A stretch of DNA of 64,000 nt from Gemmatimonadota bacterium (GCA_020348925.1 CP070758.1:4245003-4309002), one strand, 5' to 3'. Counted from the stretch's first letter, positions 46,087 through 55,666 are shown. Notes: a model not told the origin generated them from the letters alone. Numbers and translations: made by a program.

Positions 46087-47183
46087 GGCCCTTGAGCGAT
46101 CTCGAATCATGGTTACTCTTGAACTCAATTCCCGGTGTTGGCCCAACACGGTTTCGAGCGCTCTTGGGGAAATTCGGATCCCCGGAAGCTGTGCTCCAGG
46201 CCAAAGTCAAGGATCTTTTGTCCGTTCCAGGTATCGATGAACGCACCGTCCGGGCAATTGGCCTGAAGGGAGACCGGACGTTTGTCTCCAAGCAGCTGGA
46301 GCTCATTGAGAAGCACGGGGTAGACGTTGTAACATACAAGGACGAGGACTACCCTGAGAATTTAAAGGCGATCTACGATGCGCCTCCGGTTCTTTTCGTG
46401 CGGGGGGGATTCGAAGAGAGGGATGCGGGCGCTGTGGCCATAGTTGGTTCCCGGACTCCCAGCGATTACGGGAAACTCATTGCCCAAAGACTTGGACGGG
46501 AGCTGGCCGATCAGGGAATCACGGTCGTGAGCGGCATGGCACGGGGTATCGACACCATGGCCCATCGGAGCTGCCTGACCAGAGGTGGCCGGACGATTGC
46601 CGTTTTGGGCTGTGGAGTCGACATCGTCTATCCTTCAGAAAACAGGAGATTGATGGAAGAGATCACTAAATTGGGGGCCGTGGTTTCGGAGTTTCCCATG
46701 GAGGCAAAACCGGAAGGGGTCCACTTTCCGCGCCGAAACCGTATCATCAGCGGTCTCAGCTTAGGTGTTGTTGTCGTTGAGGCCGGAGAGAAAAGCGGAG
46801 CGCTTGTCACGGCCGAATTTGCTCTCAACCAGAACCGGGAGGTCTTTGCCGTTCCCGGACAGGTGACATCAATGCGCAGCCGGGGCACCAACAGACTCAT
46901 CAAAGAGGGGGCCAAACTGGTTATGAGTGTTGAGGATGTGCTTGATGAGTTGGTTCCGGCAATGGACGCAAGCTTGAGGACAGGACCAATCCGCATGCCT
47001 GAAATCCGTCTCTCCGAAACCGAGAAAAAAATCTATGAAGCCCTCTCCGAGACTCCCCTCCACATCGACGATATTGCCAAGCAGACCCAGCTTTCCACAT
47101 CGCAGGCACTCACCCTGTTGCTCTCCATGGAACTCAACGGAGCCGTGAAGCAGCTCTCAGGCAAGATGTTTGTCCGAGCCTAA
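46083..47183 (+). CDS. dprA: DNA-processing protein DprA
   Basis: A 366-residue protein that loads RecA onto incoming single-stranded DNA during natural transformation. It has an N-terminal helix-hairpin-helix-like part (LLNSIPGVGPTRFRALLGKF), the Rossmann core (IVGSRTPSDYGKLIAQRLGR, TVVSGMARGIDTMAH, AVLGCGVDIVYPSENRRLM, NRIISGLSLGVVVVEAGEKS) and a C-terminal winged-helix domain (IYEALSETPLHIDDIAKQTQ). The start is probably GTG 46083, overlapping the obg stop as GTGA; a TTG nine bases on is the alternative. With the comEA and pilM genes it makes a competence-like set. Confidence 0.94.
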   Translation: MRPLSDLESWLLLNSIPGVGPTRFRALLGKFGSPEAVLQAKVKDLLSVPGIDERTVRAIGLKGDRTFVSKQLELIEKHGVDVVTYKDEDYPENLKAIYDAPPVLFVRGGFEERDAGAVAIVGSRTPSDYGKLIAQRLGRELADQGITVVSGMARGIDTMAHRSCLTRGGRTIAVLGCGVDIVYPSENRRLMEEITKLGAVVSEFPMEAKPEGVHFPRRNRIISGLSLGVVVVEAGEKSGALVTAEFALNQNREVFAVPGQVTSMRSRGTNRLIKEGAKLVMSVEDVLDELVPAMDASLRTGPIRMPEIRLSETEKKIYEALSETPLHIDDIAKQTQLSTSQALTLLLSMELNGAVKQLSGKMFVRA

Positions 47184-47385
47184 TTCCTGTTTCCTGGGCA
47201 GAACGCGTTCATCTCGTATTGTGATGTACTGTGACACCCTGGTTAGGGCTCATGTCCTTACTCTCTCCCTCACGGAATACATATTCGAGACCATCAGGAG
47301 GTCGGGCTGTTGTATCTTGCCCTTTTGCTCCTTGCATAACAAATGCAACACACACTGTTATGAAACGCATGGTCAATCCCTCGTG

Positions 47386-47414
47386 TTGACAGAAGTCCTG
47401 TACTTTTATAAATG
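47386..47414 (+). promoter_or_regulatory. Orphan promoter after dprA, facing the MFS gene antisense
   Basis: Perfect TTGACA (47386-47391), 17-bp spacer and TAAATG (47409-47414). No plus-strand gene follows; transcription would enter the 3' end of the minus-strand MFS gene as antisense RNA. Confidence 0.4.
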
Positions 47415-47466
47415 CAAAGAGCAGTAATTATAGGGTGATTTGAAACGGAATGGAAATACCTTACTT

Positions 47467-48789
47467 TTACACTGACTCAATCCTCTCCAATCCACCCCCC
47501 TCGCGGACGTCGGCGCGCTTGAGGAGCAGGGCGAAGATGAGGCCGAAGAGGCCGAGGCTGGCGAACATAATCATGCTGCTGGTGTACGTTTTTGTGATAT
47601 CACGCAGCACACCATTCAACCACGGGAACAATCCCAACCCAAAATTCTGAATGGCCGTCATCAGTCCAAAGGCCGTGCCCACCCGCTCCTTTCGGACGAT
47701 GAGCGGGACCGAGGGCCACATGGCGGCCGGGACGAGGACGAAAGCGGCGCCGAGCGTAATCATCGGGTAGACCGGGTAGATCTTGGTGACACCCATGAGC
47801 AGGTGGCTGGGGATCATGAGGAGCGACCCGAAAATCATCAGGGTGGCGCGCCTCCCGAATTTATCGACGAATCGTCCGGCGAAGGGAGCCAGGACCATGG
47901 AGGCAAAAATGATGATGGAGGAAATGCCTCCGGCCGTGCTGAACATGTGGAGAAAGTTATTGAAAATCTGATAGAAAAAGCCGCCCGTCGTCTCGGCAAC
48001 CCGGGCGATGCCCCATTTGTCCGCGAAGAAATCGGTCGACAGGGCGGTAAATGGAAAGATGGCCGAGTAGAAGGTTACGCACAGCAGGACGACATACCAG
48101 TAGGATGGCTTGAAATCCTTAATATCCTTGAAGACGATCTTCTCTTCGGCGCCCTCGTCTTTCAACTTCAGGAGTCGCTCACCCCGGCGGTCCAGAATAA
48201 TGTAGATCACATTGGCCGCCAGGGAGACGGCACAAAACAGAACCCCGGCAAAGAGCGCGTACCGGTAGTTCCCGAAATGGCTGGCGATCAATTCGCCCGT
48301 ATTGAAGGTGAACAATGTCCCCAACCGACTCACGGTGAGAGAGATTCCAAAGGCGAGGGCCAGCTCCTTTCCCTTGAACCAGCGGGCCAGGATGGCGCTC
48401 TGGGCAACGATGAGGGGCTCAGAACCGGCACCGAAAATGAACCGGCCTAAAAAGAAAAGTGGAACACTGCTGCCAAGCCAGACCACCACTTGACCCACAA
48501 AAACGAGCAGCGAAAAGATGAGGCTGGCCTTGCGGGTTCCCAACCGGTCGATGAGTATCCCCCCGATCAAAACAAGAAGAATGGCGGCGATGCTGTACAT
48601 CGTATAGGAGGCACCTATGATCTCTCGCGTTCCCAACTCCTCTGACAGTGTCGGCGCAATGGCCCCGACAACGTCGTAAGCGAAATAACTGCCGAAGGGG
48701 AGAAACGCGATGAAGGCCAGGATGATAAAACGATACAGCCCTCTCGAGGGATGAAAAACACTCACCTGTTCACCGGTCATTTCGGTCAT
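47467..48789 (-). CDS. MFS transporter, MFSD1-like
   Basis: A 440-residue inner-membrane carrier with 12 predicted transmembrane segments. LVLIGGILIDRLGTRKASL (the loop 2-3 motif), GRFIFGAGSEPLIVAQSAIL, ARWFKGKELALAFGISLTVS and APFAGRFVDKFGRRATLMIF fit the MFS group that contains animal MFSD1, a lysosomal dipeptide exporter, and bacterial relatives. The substrate is not known. A small frame ends in an ATGA overlap with its start codon. It is the most distal gene of a minus-strand run with the isochorismatase-family gene and the amidohydrolase, though the spacing does not prove an operon. Confidence 0.85.
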   Translation of the reverse strand: MTEMTGEQVSVFHPSRGLYRFIILAFIAFLPFGSYFAYDVVGAIAPTLSEELGTREIIGASYTMYSIAAILLVLIGGILIDRLGTRKASLIFSLLVFVGQVVVWLGSSVPLFFLGRFIFGAGSEPLIVAQSAILARWFKGKELALAFGISLTVSRLGTLFTFNTGELIASHFGNYRYALFAGVLFCAVSLAANVIYIILDRRGERLLKLKDEGAEEKIVFKDIKDFKPSYWYVVLLCVTFYSAIFPFTALSTDFFADKWGIARVAETTGGFFYQIFNNFLHMFSTAGGISSIIIFASMVLAPFAGRFVDKFGRRATLMIFGSLLMIPSHLLMGVTKIYPVYPMITLGAAFVLVPAAMWPSVPLIVRKERVGTAFGLMTAIQNFGLGLFPWLNGVLRDITKTYTSSMIMFASLGLFGLIFALLLKRADVREGGGLERIESV

Positions 48790-49046
48790 GATTCTTTATC
48801 CTTTCCGTTGAACAATTCGAAATCACTCATTGAGGCTGAAGACTCTATACGGATTTCGTTTCCAGAGACTTGCTTATAAATTTTGGAGAATATACGGAGT
48901 TGTTTTGAGAATTCAAAAGGAAAAATCGAGTCGATTTCAAGATGCTTCCATTCCTTTTCTGTGATTTCGAATCCAGAGTCAAAGTCCGGAGGAGAGATCT
49001 TGATGTGGTAAAGATACAGATTTCTCGGTTTCGCTCGAAATGACAC
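48786..49046 (-). CDS. Uncertain 86-codon frame overlapping the MFS start
   Basis: The frame begins inside a dispersed repeat, so its first ten residues (MSFRAKPRNL) are the usual translation of that repeat and not a real protein start. The rest (ITEKEWKHLEIDSIFPFEF, SKQLRIFSKIYKQVSGNEIR) has ordinary protein composition and ends in ATGA over the MFS start. It may be the 3' end of a small gene cut by the repeat, or chance. I recognise no family. Confidence 0.25.
   Translation of the reverse strand: MSFRAKPRNLYLYHIKISPPDFDSGFEITEKEWKHLEIDSIFPFEFSKQLRIFSKIYKQVSGNEIRIESSASMSDFELFNGKDKES
49018..49045 (-). repeat. Short dispersed repeat (TGTCATTTCGAGCGA type)
   Basis: On the minus strand it reads TGTCATTTCGAGCGAAACCG, then AGAAATCT. 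This is the common short repeat whose translation gives MSFRAKPRNL-like peptides in many genomes. Confidence 0.6.
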
Positions 49047-49115
49047 CTGGGGTAATAGCGGGTCGAATGGATTCTGCTCGGAACGATATATTGTCCGGAG
49101 AAAAGAATTCCCTAC

Positions 49116-49736
49116 TCATCGATCGCTCAAAGAACGGCTTTTCTTTAAATGGTCGATGATCTCGTCACACGTGAGAATGTAAGCGAACCCGAAGGCAAGA
49201 TTTCTCAGGGTTGCCAGATGGTAGTCATCCCCGGCCGTGGCCGTACCGTCGGCCAAGAAAAAGACCCGAAAATCGCGAACAAAGGCGTCCCGGGCCGTTG
49301 TCTCGCAGCAGAGATTTGTCATGACCCCGGAGACGAGGAGGTCTTTCACGCCGACGGTTTTTAAATGATGTTCGAGGTCGGTATCGTAAAAAGCGCTGTA
49401 ACGATTTTTTGCAATAATCTTCTCCGCAGGCTGTGGTTCGATTTCCCTGAGGATGTGCGCCCCTCGTGTTCCCTTGATAATCAGATCACCCCACCACTCC
49501 CCAAGCATCCCGCCGTCCTGAGACGGATCTTCGTGCCCGTGTTGCGTGTAGATCACAGGTATATTGGAATCGCGGCACACTGAAATAAGATTATCAAGAT
49601 CAGGAATAATATCTGTGACCATGGATCGAAAATATTCCTGCATATCGACGACGAGCAGGGCTGTGTGATCCGGTGACGGCAGAGCCTGCCGCCATGTGGC
49701 CTCGGGAATTAATTTTAGGAGTTCCTGTCGGTCCAT
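49116..49736 (-). CDS. Isochorismatase-family cysteine hydrolase
   Basis: A 206-residue alpha/beta hydrolase of the isochorismatase-like superfamily, which hydrolyses amides or vinyl ethers (nicotinamidase, biuret hydrolase and others). The triad is visible: Asp in LLVVDMQ, Lys in IIAKNRYSAF, and Cys in GVMTNLCCETTARDAF. The exact substrate is unknown. An in-frame TTG at 49763 adds nine residues; neither start has a strong ribosome site, so ATG 49736 is a choice of convenience. The periplasmic amidohydrolase gene lies 250 bp upstream on the same strand. Confidence 0.85.
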   Translation of the reverse strand: MDRQELLKLIPEATWRQALPSPDHTALLVVDMQEYFRSMVTDIIPDLDNLISVCRDSNIPVIYTQHGHEDPSQDGGMLGEWWGDLIIKGTRGAHILREIEPQPAEKIIAKNRYSAFYDTDLEHHLKTVGVKDLLVSGVMTNLCCETTARDAFVRDFRVFFLADGTATAGDDYHLATLRNLAFGFAYILTCDEIIDHLKKSRSLSDR

Positions 49737-49984
49737 TTTCGATGAGATTGGTTCTGTTGCCAATAGAGCCTAAAATGATTTGGTTGGAGTGAAACGATTT
49801 ATCGTTTCAATGTACGGCAATGATACATCATTGCACTCTCAAAGATACTCCCCGGTTGAGACACTGAGCCCTGTATTCACTTTTTGCTTCTCGCTCCCAA
49901 ATTCTCTCGCTGCAAAAAAAAATTTTCCTTTTGAACTCCCTTTGCGGCTGTCCGCGGACATGGATAGACACTGTCTTAACATTT

Positions 49985-51784
49985 TTATTTGTCAGCTTCG
50001 TACACGACCTCCCCACCAACAACAGTCATGAGGACTTCAGTATTCAGTATTTCTCCCGCCGGAACCTCGAAGATATCTTTCGACAGGACCACAAGGTCGG
50101 CCAGTTTTCCCACCTCCAGTGAACCCTTGATATCCTCCTCAAAGGCTCCATAGGCCGCATCAAGGGTGAAGCCTTTGACCGCTTCATACACCGAAAGTTT
50201 TTGCTCCGGATACCAGCCTCCTTTTGGCCAGCCCTGATGGTCCTGGCGGGTCACGGCGGCGTAAATGCCCCACAGGGGATTGGGCGATTCCACGGGAAAA
50301 TCGGACCCAAAGGGAATTCTGACGCCGGTATCTAAAAAGCTTCGCCAGGCATAGGCCCCCTTGATCCGCTCAGAACCGACGCGGTCTTCAGCCCAATACA
50401 TGTCGGAGGTGGCATGGGCGGGTTGCATCGAGGGAATGATTCCCAACGTGGCAAAGCGGGGAATATCATTCAACGACACAATCTGGGCATGTTCGATCCG
50501 GAATCGATGATTATCCTTGGTGTTCTCCTTCAACGCTCGTTCGTAGGCGTCGAGCACCAAACGATTGGCATGATCACCAATGGCATGAGTACAGACCTGA
50601 AAACCGCGACTGAGTGCTTCCCTGCAGATTTCATACATGCTATCCGAATCCGTGACAACCAATCCCCTATTGCCCGGATCGTCGCTGTAAGGTTCCAGCA
50701 GGGCTGCTCCCCGTGAACCGAGAGCCCCATCGGCGTAGAGCTTTATGGTTCGTAACGTGAAGTGATTGTTGAACAGACCAATCTGCGGACCGGTCTGATA
50801 ATATTTTTCGATGTCAACCTCATCGGCATCGTACATGGCATAAATGCGGATTTTGAGTTTCTCCTCCCTGCAGAGATGCTTATAGACCTCAATCTCCGCT
50901 GAGTCGATACCTGCCTCGCCTACTCCGGTCAATCCAAATCTCAGACACTCCTGCTGAGCAAGCATGGCTCTTTCCACGAGCTCTTCGTGCGTGGGATCGG
51001 GTACGATGGCATCAATAATGCATTGGGCATTATCGATGAGGACGCCCGTGGGTTCGCCGTTCTCGTTCCGGACGATGCGACCACCCTCCGGATCAGGTGT
51101 CTCCCTGGTAGTGCCCGCCAATTCCAAGGCTTTTTTGTTGACCCAATACGAATGGCCGGCAACCCGGGAAAGATAGATCGGATTTGATTCGGTCCCCTGA
51201 AGGTCCTGCCAGGTCGGGAACGTTTTCGTATCCCAATCGTTATGATCCCAGCCACGACCGTAGATCCAGCGATCAGGCCCGACACGTTGGCACTCCTTCA
51301 GCACCATTCGATGTATCTCTTCTTTCGATGTGGTACCTCCAAGATCGAGCTTCTGTAGCTTCTTTCCCAGGCTGAGAAAATGGGCATGGGCATCGATCAG
51401 ACCCGGAAGAACCGTTTTCCCCTGTAGGTCAAGAATGCGTGTGTTTGTGCTTCGAAACTGCTTCACATCGTTGCTCTCGCCCACGAAGATGATTCTGTCG
51501 CCCGCTATGGCAATTGCCTCGGCCTTCGGGTTGCCCTCGACCATTGTACGGATATTCCCATTGATAAGGATCATTTCAGCTTTTTCCTCAGTGTTGTCCT
51601 TTTCGAAGTCTGTTCGCGAAAAAGAATTGCTCGGACAGAAGCACAGCAGGATCAGGATCAATCCAAGTGTGACGATTGTTCGTTCCGCTGCATGGTTCCG
51701 AGCCAAATGAAAATGCACTTTTATTCTTCCTATGCTCTCCAGGTGAAAATGTATCATGTTTTGAGATAATGCCCATCGATTCAT
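49985..51784 (-). CDS. Secreted YtcJ-like amidohydrolase
   Basis: A 599-residue metal-dependent amidohydrolase of the YtcJ group. A hydrophobic export segment lies at about 35-55 (RTIVTLGLILILLCFCPSN), so it probably acts in the periplasm or is anchored there. Metal ligands are visible in LIDAHAHFLS, THAIGDHANR and FGSDFPVES; YLSRVAGHSYWVNKKALELA and TIKLYADGALGSRGAALLEP are typical of the group. The C-terminal composite domain ends in EVVYEADK. Possible substrates include cyclic amides and ureas. An internal ATG at 51757 is an alternative start; neither has a clear ribosome site. Confidence 0.88.
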   Translation of the reverse strand: MNRWALSQNMIHFHLESIGRIKVHFHLARNHAAERTIVTLGLILILLCFCPSNSFSRTDFEKDNTEEKAEMILINGNIRTMVEGNPKAEAIAIAGDRIIFVGESNDVKQFRSTNTRILDLQGKTVLPGLIDAHAHFLSLGKKLQKLDLGGTTSKEEIHRMVLKECQRVGPDRWIYGRGWDHNDWDTKTFPTWQDLQGTESNPIYLSRVAGHSYWVNKKALELAGTTRETPDPEGGRIVRNENGEPTGVLIDNAQCIIDAIVPDPTHEELVERAMLAQQECLRFGLTGVGEAGIDSAEIEVYKHLCREEKLKIRIYAMYDADEVDIEKYYQTGPQIGLFNNHFTLRTIKLYADGALGSRGAALLEPYSDDPGNRGLVVTDSDSMYEICREALSRGFQVCTHAIGDHANRLVLDAYERALKENTKDNHRFRIEHAQIVSLNDIPRFATLGIIPSMQPAHATSDMYWAEDRVGSERIKGAYAWRSFLDTGVRIPFGSDFPVESPNPLWGIYAAVTRQDHQGWPKGGWYPEQKLSVYEAVKGFTLDAAYGAFEEDIKGSLEVGKLADLVVLSKDIFEVPAGEILNTEVLMTVVGGEVVYEADK

Positions 51785-52020
51785 TGAGGGACAGACGGCA
51801 CGCTAAAAGTTGACCCACACGACAAGTGATGTCAAGGAAAAAATGTTTTCAAGAATCGGCTTGACACAGCTCCTTCAAACGAACACTCTTGAGCGAGAAT
51901 TCATGGAATGCATCACATCACATGGCGGTTCTGTCAATCACAGTCATACAGTGGTCTTTTTATTTACAGGATCAAGGGCAGCGCAGCATTATAATAACAG
52001 GCAATAGATTGGGATACTTA

Positions 52021-52061
52021 CGGGGCTTCTCGCGGGCTCAGTCCCGGGGCTCGTAATGACG
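52021..52061. repeat. Dispersed repeat, copy C (inverted)
   Basis: Its reverse complement begins CGTCATTACGAGCCCCGGGA and matches the copy at 11211-11251 at 33 of 41 positions, including the internal GC-rich hairpin. Confidence 0.6.
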
Positions 52062-52235
52062 ATGCATAACACTTGTTCTGTAAAATGATGAGATCGGAAC
52101 CTTCGAACTTTCGAGACAACCTCGACACAAAAGAGTTTCGCCTATAAAATATACCTTCATGCAACTCGAGCCGTTGATTGACAACAATTCGTGATCGGGT
52201 GATTCGCCATAAGGGCAAAATATTACCCCAATAAT

Positions 52236-52253
52236 AGTGCAAAGTATTGCACT
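52236..52253. promoter_or_regulatory. Palindrome AGTGCAA-N4-TTGCACT
   Basis: A perfect inverted repeat of 7-bp arms with a 4-bp spacer, 459 bp before the array. It is a possible regulator site. Confidence 0.3.
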
Positions 52254-52711
52254 TCCTGCCGACCATTCACGTCAAAACTCATGACTCTTGTGCCAAGATA
52301 CGCTGAACCTGTTTCCAGGCGGGAATTCATGCGTCCTCTGATCGTGACACTTCGGCACACGTTTTGCTAATTTGCTGAGGAGTAAATAAATCATCCCAAA
52401 CTGCTTCGGAGAAAGACATCACTAGCGCCCAGGGCATGAGTTCAGTTCAAAAAGCTTCGAAACAAAAATGAATGCACACGTGTCAAAAAATCAAGTGGTT
52501 GGAAAGACCCAAGAAGGTATTTTTCCAGGCTTGAGCCCTCTTCAGTAGGGAGGTGAACAACGCTTCATCCATATGATTGAACAACACCAAGTAACCTTCA
52601 GGGAAGAGAGGAGTTCGAATGCTGTAGAGACATCTTAAGAAAAGAGACCGCACAATACTTAAAAACAAGGACTTTTTTCACGAACATCCATCATCAGGAG
52701 GAAGGGCTGTC

Positions 52712-55666
52712 ATGAAAAGGATTCTTCGATCTTTCACAGTAAGTTTCATTTCATGCGTATTTTTCGTTTCGGTTGGTTCGTCGCAAATTCTATTTTTCGA
52801 GCACACGATTGACGATCAATTCGGCGGTCCGGGAGGCGTCTACGCCTGCGATCTCGATGGCGATGGGGCCATCGATGTGCTCGGTGCCGCAATTGACGAC
52901 AACGAGATTGCCTGGTGGCGCAATGAAGCCGATGGGTCCAACACTTGGACAAAACAGACCATCGATGATCAATTCGATGGCGCCATATTTGTCTACGCTA
53001 CCGATGTCGACGGCGATCTTGATACCGACGTCCTGGGCGCTGCCTGGGAAATTGACGAGATCGCCTGGTGGCGCAACGACGGCGGCGATCCCATCGTCTG
53101 GACGAAACAGGTGATCGACGGCGATTTCGGTGCGGCCCATGAAGTCTACGCCTGCGATCTCGACGGCGATTCGGACACCGACGTGCTCGGTGCGGCAGCC
53201 TTCGGGGACGAAATTGCGTGGTGGCGCAACGACGGCGGCAGTCCCATCGTCTGGACGAAACAGGCGATCTCCGGTCAGTTTCCAGGTGCTCGGTCGGTCT
53301 ACGTTGCTGATATAGACGGCGACGAGGATAACGATGTCCTGGGTGCTGCTCTGGACAGCAATGAACTGACGTGGTGGCGCAACGACGGTGGGAATCCCAT
53401 CGTCTGGACGGAAACGAATATTACGTCCGCCTTCTTGGGTTCGCACATGGTTCGCACCTACGATATGGACAACGACGGCGATCCGGATGTTCTCGGTACA
53501 GCCTATGGTGCCAGGGACATTGCCTGGTGGCGGAATGACGGAGGAGACCCGATTTCGTGGACGAGGCAGACCATCGAGGGTGAATTTGTCGGTGCGGTCT
53601 CCGCCTATGCCGCCGATATTGACAGGGACGGGGATCTCGACGTCTACGGGGCAGCTCAGGACGCCGGGGATGTGGCCTGGTGGCGTAACGATGGCGGTGA
53701 TCCCATCGTCTGGACGAGGTTTTTGATTGATGACAGCTTCGGAGGTTCGTGGCCGATTTACTCCGGTGATCTCGATGGTGATCATGATACGGATATTGTT
53801 TGCGGCGGCAATGGAGCCAACGAAATCAGATGGTGGGAAAACAGCCTCTACGGGGCGCGTTTTCAAACGGACGTCACGACCGGCCACGCACCCCTGACGG
53901 TTCAGTTCAGCAATCTCTCAAATGCTGTCCCCGCGATCACGAGCTGGAAATGGGATTTCGATACTGACGGGAGCATCGATTCCGAAGAACAACACCCGCA
54001 ATGGACGTACGAGGAACCCGGATCATACTCGATCTCTCTGGAAGTATCGAACGGATCGGATACATACTCCATCATCCAGGAAGACCGTATTCGAGTCTTC
54101 GACGGCGAGAGCGCACTTGAATTTAATGGCCAAAACAGCTACGTCTCCTGTCCCGCTGCGCCTCCTCTCAACCTGACCGATGCATTCACTGTTGAAGCCT
54201 GGATCTACCCCACCGGCTGGGGCGAATTTGCAAATTTCGGTTTGGGAAGAATCATTGACAAGATCTATCTGTCCCTCCAACTGGTCGACTCCTACCTCAG
54301 CTTTAACAATCACAGCCTCCTTCTCCAGCTCTATCATCAGGGTGGACCTGTCAGTCAATCCAACTCCCCGGAAAATGCCATCTCCCTTGACCAATGGCAC
54401 CATGTGGCCGTCACCTACAACGGCCACGATGAGGTGAACATGTACATCAATGGTATTGGTCAGACCGTATCTTACGCAATCCCGCCCTCAGGCCCATTAC
54501 AGGACAATAGCCCATACGACCTGTATATCGGCAACGAGATAAACACTGGCAATACGTTTGAGGGCATCATCGACGAGCTTCGAATCTGGAATGTCGCGCG
54601 CACCGGGGAGGAGGTTCAGAGCAACATGAACACATACCTGACCGGCATGGAGACCGCTTTGGTCGGCTACTATCAGATGAACGAGGGACAGGGCGAGTCC
54701 ATTTCGGATGACTCACCCTATGATAACGGCGGAGTTGTGATTGAAGCGGCATGGATCCAGGGATTTCATTTAGAGCCGGCGACGACGGATGAGGATGAGG
54801 ACGGAATTCTTGACGTGGAGGATAACTGTCCCCTCACGTACAATCCTGATCAGGAAGACGGTGATGGTGACGCCATCGGTGACGCCTGCGACAATTGCCC
54901 CGCCGACCATAATCCCGATCAAACGGATGCCGACGCTGATGATGTAGGTGATATCTGCGATGCATGCACTGACACTGACGGGGACGGATACGGCGATCCG
55001 GGTTTTCCAACCAACACTTGCCAGGAGGACAATTGCCCGGGTGTCCATAACCCGGATCAGGCTGAAGTGGAGAGGGGCAATATAGACTGTCAGGGAGCAT
55101 CTGATGTTCTGGATGTCCTGGCCGTCGTCAATCACATACTGGCCTCCGCTCCGCTGCTTGGGGGTCCTCTCGACCGGGCCGATTGTAACGGTGACGGGGG
55201 AGTGAATATATTGGATGCTTTGGGTATCATTAATGTGATCCTGGGCCTCGGCGAGTGTGCACCCGCAGCCTCAAAACCGGAAATCACTCCTGAGGTGATC
55301 CGGTTCTGTGAATCGTTGAAACCCTATCTTTCAAGGGATTCGTATGAACGGTTCATGGCCTCGGTCAAAGCCGAAGCCAATACTCCAACCGACTATCTGC
55401 TTTTGCAGAACTATCCCAATCCATTTAATCCTGAGACGACGATCCGATTCTCCCTCCCACGCGCCTCATACATCCGCCTGGCAATATACAATATGAAAGG
55501 AGAATGTGTCAAAAGGCTCATTGATGGCGAAAAAGCGACCGGACATCATGCGATCAGGTGGAACGGCACAAACGAAGAAGATCAATTCGTCAGTTCCGGT
55601 GTATACTTCTGCAGACTGGAAACGAAAGAGCTGAGCAGAAGCAGACGAATGCTGCTTCTGAAATAG
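52712..55666 (+). CDS. T9SS cargo 1: FG-GAP-like head, PKD, LamG, TSP3, dockerin, sorting domain
   Basis: A 984-residue secreted protein. Residues 1-24 are a signal peptide. About 25-376 has seven FG-GAP/VCBS-like repeats (VYACDLDGDGAIDVLGAA, each followed by EIAWWRNDGG), which should form a calcium-binding beta-propeller. About 380-463 is a PKD domain (GHAPLTVQFSNLSN, WKWDFDTDGSIDSEE). About 468-680 is a LamG/concanavalin-like domain (LTDAFTVEAWIYPTGWG). About 691-790 has thrombospondin type-3 repeats (DEDGILDVEDNCPLTYNPDQ). About 791-850 has dockerin-like loops (DVLDVLAVVNHIL, DCNGDGGVNILDALGI). The T9SS domain is QNYPNPFNPETTI to SGVYFCRL, ending in K. AGGAGG precedes the ATG. It is probably a surface adhesin; no enzymatic motif is visible. 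Confidence 0.88.
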   Translation: MKRILRSFTVSFISCVFFVSVGSSQILFFEHTIDDQFGGPGGVYACDLDGDGAIDVLGAAIDDNEIAWWRNEADGSNTWTKQTIDDQFDGAIFVYATDVDGDLDTDVLGAAWEIDEIAWWRNDGGDPIVWTKQVIDGDFGAAHEVYACDLDGDSDTDVLGAAAFGDEIAWWRNDGGSPIVWTKQAISGQFPGARSVYVADIDGDEDNDVLGAALDSNELTWWRNDGGNPIVWTETNITSAFLGSHMVRTYDMDNDGDPDVLGTAYGARDIAWWRNDGGDPISWTRQTIEGEFVGAVSAYAADIDRDGDLDVYGAAQDAGDVAWWRNDGGDPIVWTRFLIDDSFGGSWPIYSGDLDGDHDTDIVCGGNGANEIRWWENSLYGARFQTDVTTGHAPLTVQFSNLSNAVPAITSWKWDFDTDGSIDSEEQHPQWTYEEPGSYSISLEVSNGSDTYSIIQEDRIRVFDGESALEFNGQNSYVSCPAAPPLNLTDAFTVEAWIYPTGWGEFANFGLGRIIDKIYLSLQLVDSYLSFNNHSLLLQLYHQGGPVSQSNSPENAISLDQWHHVAVTYNGHDEVNMYINGIGQTVSYAIPPSGPLQDNSPYDLYIGNEINTGNTFEGIIDELRIWNVARTGEEVQSNMNTYLTGMETALVGYYQMNEGQGESISDDSPYDNGGVVIEAAWIQGFHLEPATTDEDEDGILDVEDNCPLTYNPDQEDGDGDAIGDACDNCPADHNPDQTDADADDVGDICDACTDTDGDGYGDPGFPTNTCQEDNCPGVHNPDQAEVERGNIDCQGASDVLDVLAVVNHILASAPLLGGPLDRADCNGDGGVNILDALGIINVILGLGECAPAASKPEITPEVIRFCESLKPYLSRDSYERFMASVKAEANTPTDYLLLQNYPNPFNPETTIRFSLPRASYIRLAIYNMKGECVKRLIDGEKATGHHAIRWNGTNEEDQFVSSGVYFCRLETKELSRSRRMLLLK
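55119..55182 (+). repeat. 64-nt identical tail segment, copy 1
   Basis: Runs from TGGCCGTCGTCAATCACATA to CTCGACCGGGCCGA and is identical in DNA to 58088-58151 in the next gene. It encodes the first part of the dockerin-like module, while flanking sequence has diverged. Confidence 0.9.

Larger units (their letters stand above)
51785..52711. other. 927-bp gap upstream of the tandem T9SS cargo array
   Basis: No gene is supported. It contains an inverted copy of the dispersed repeat (52021-52061) and a palindrome (52236-52253). The final 250 bp should hold the promoter of the array, but I could not find hexamers as good as those elsewhere. CAGGAGGAAGG before 52712 is the ribosome site of the first array gene. 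Confidence 0.5.
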
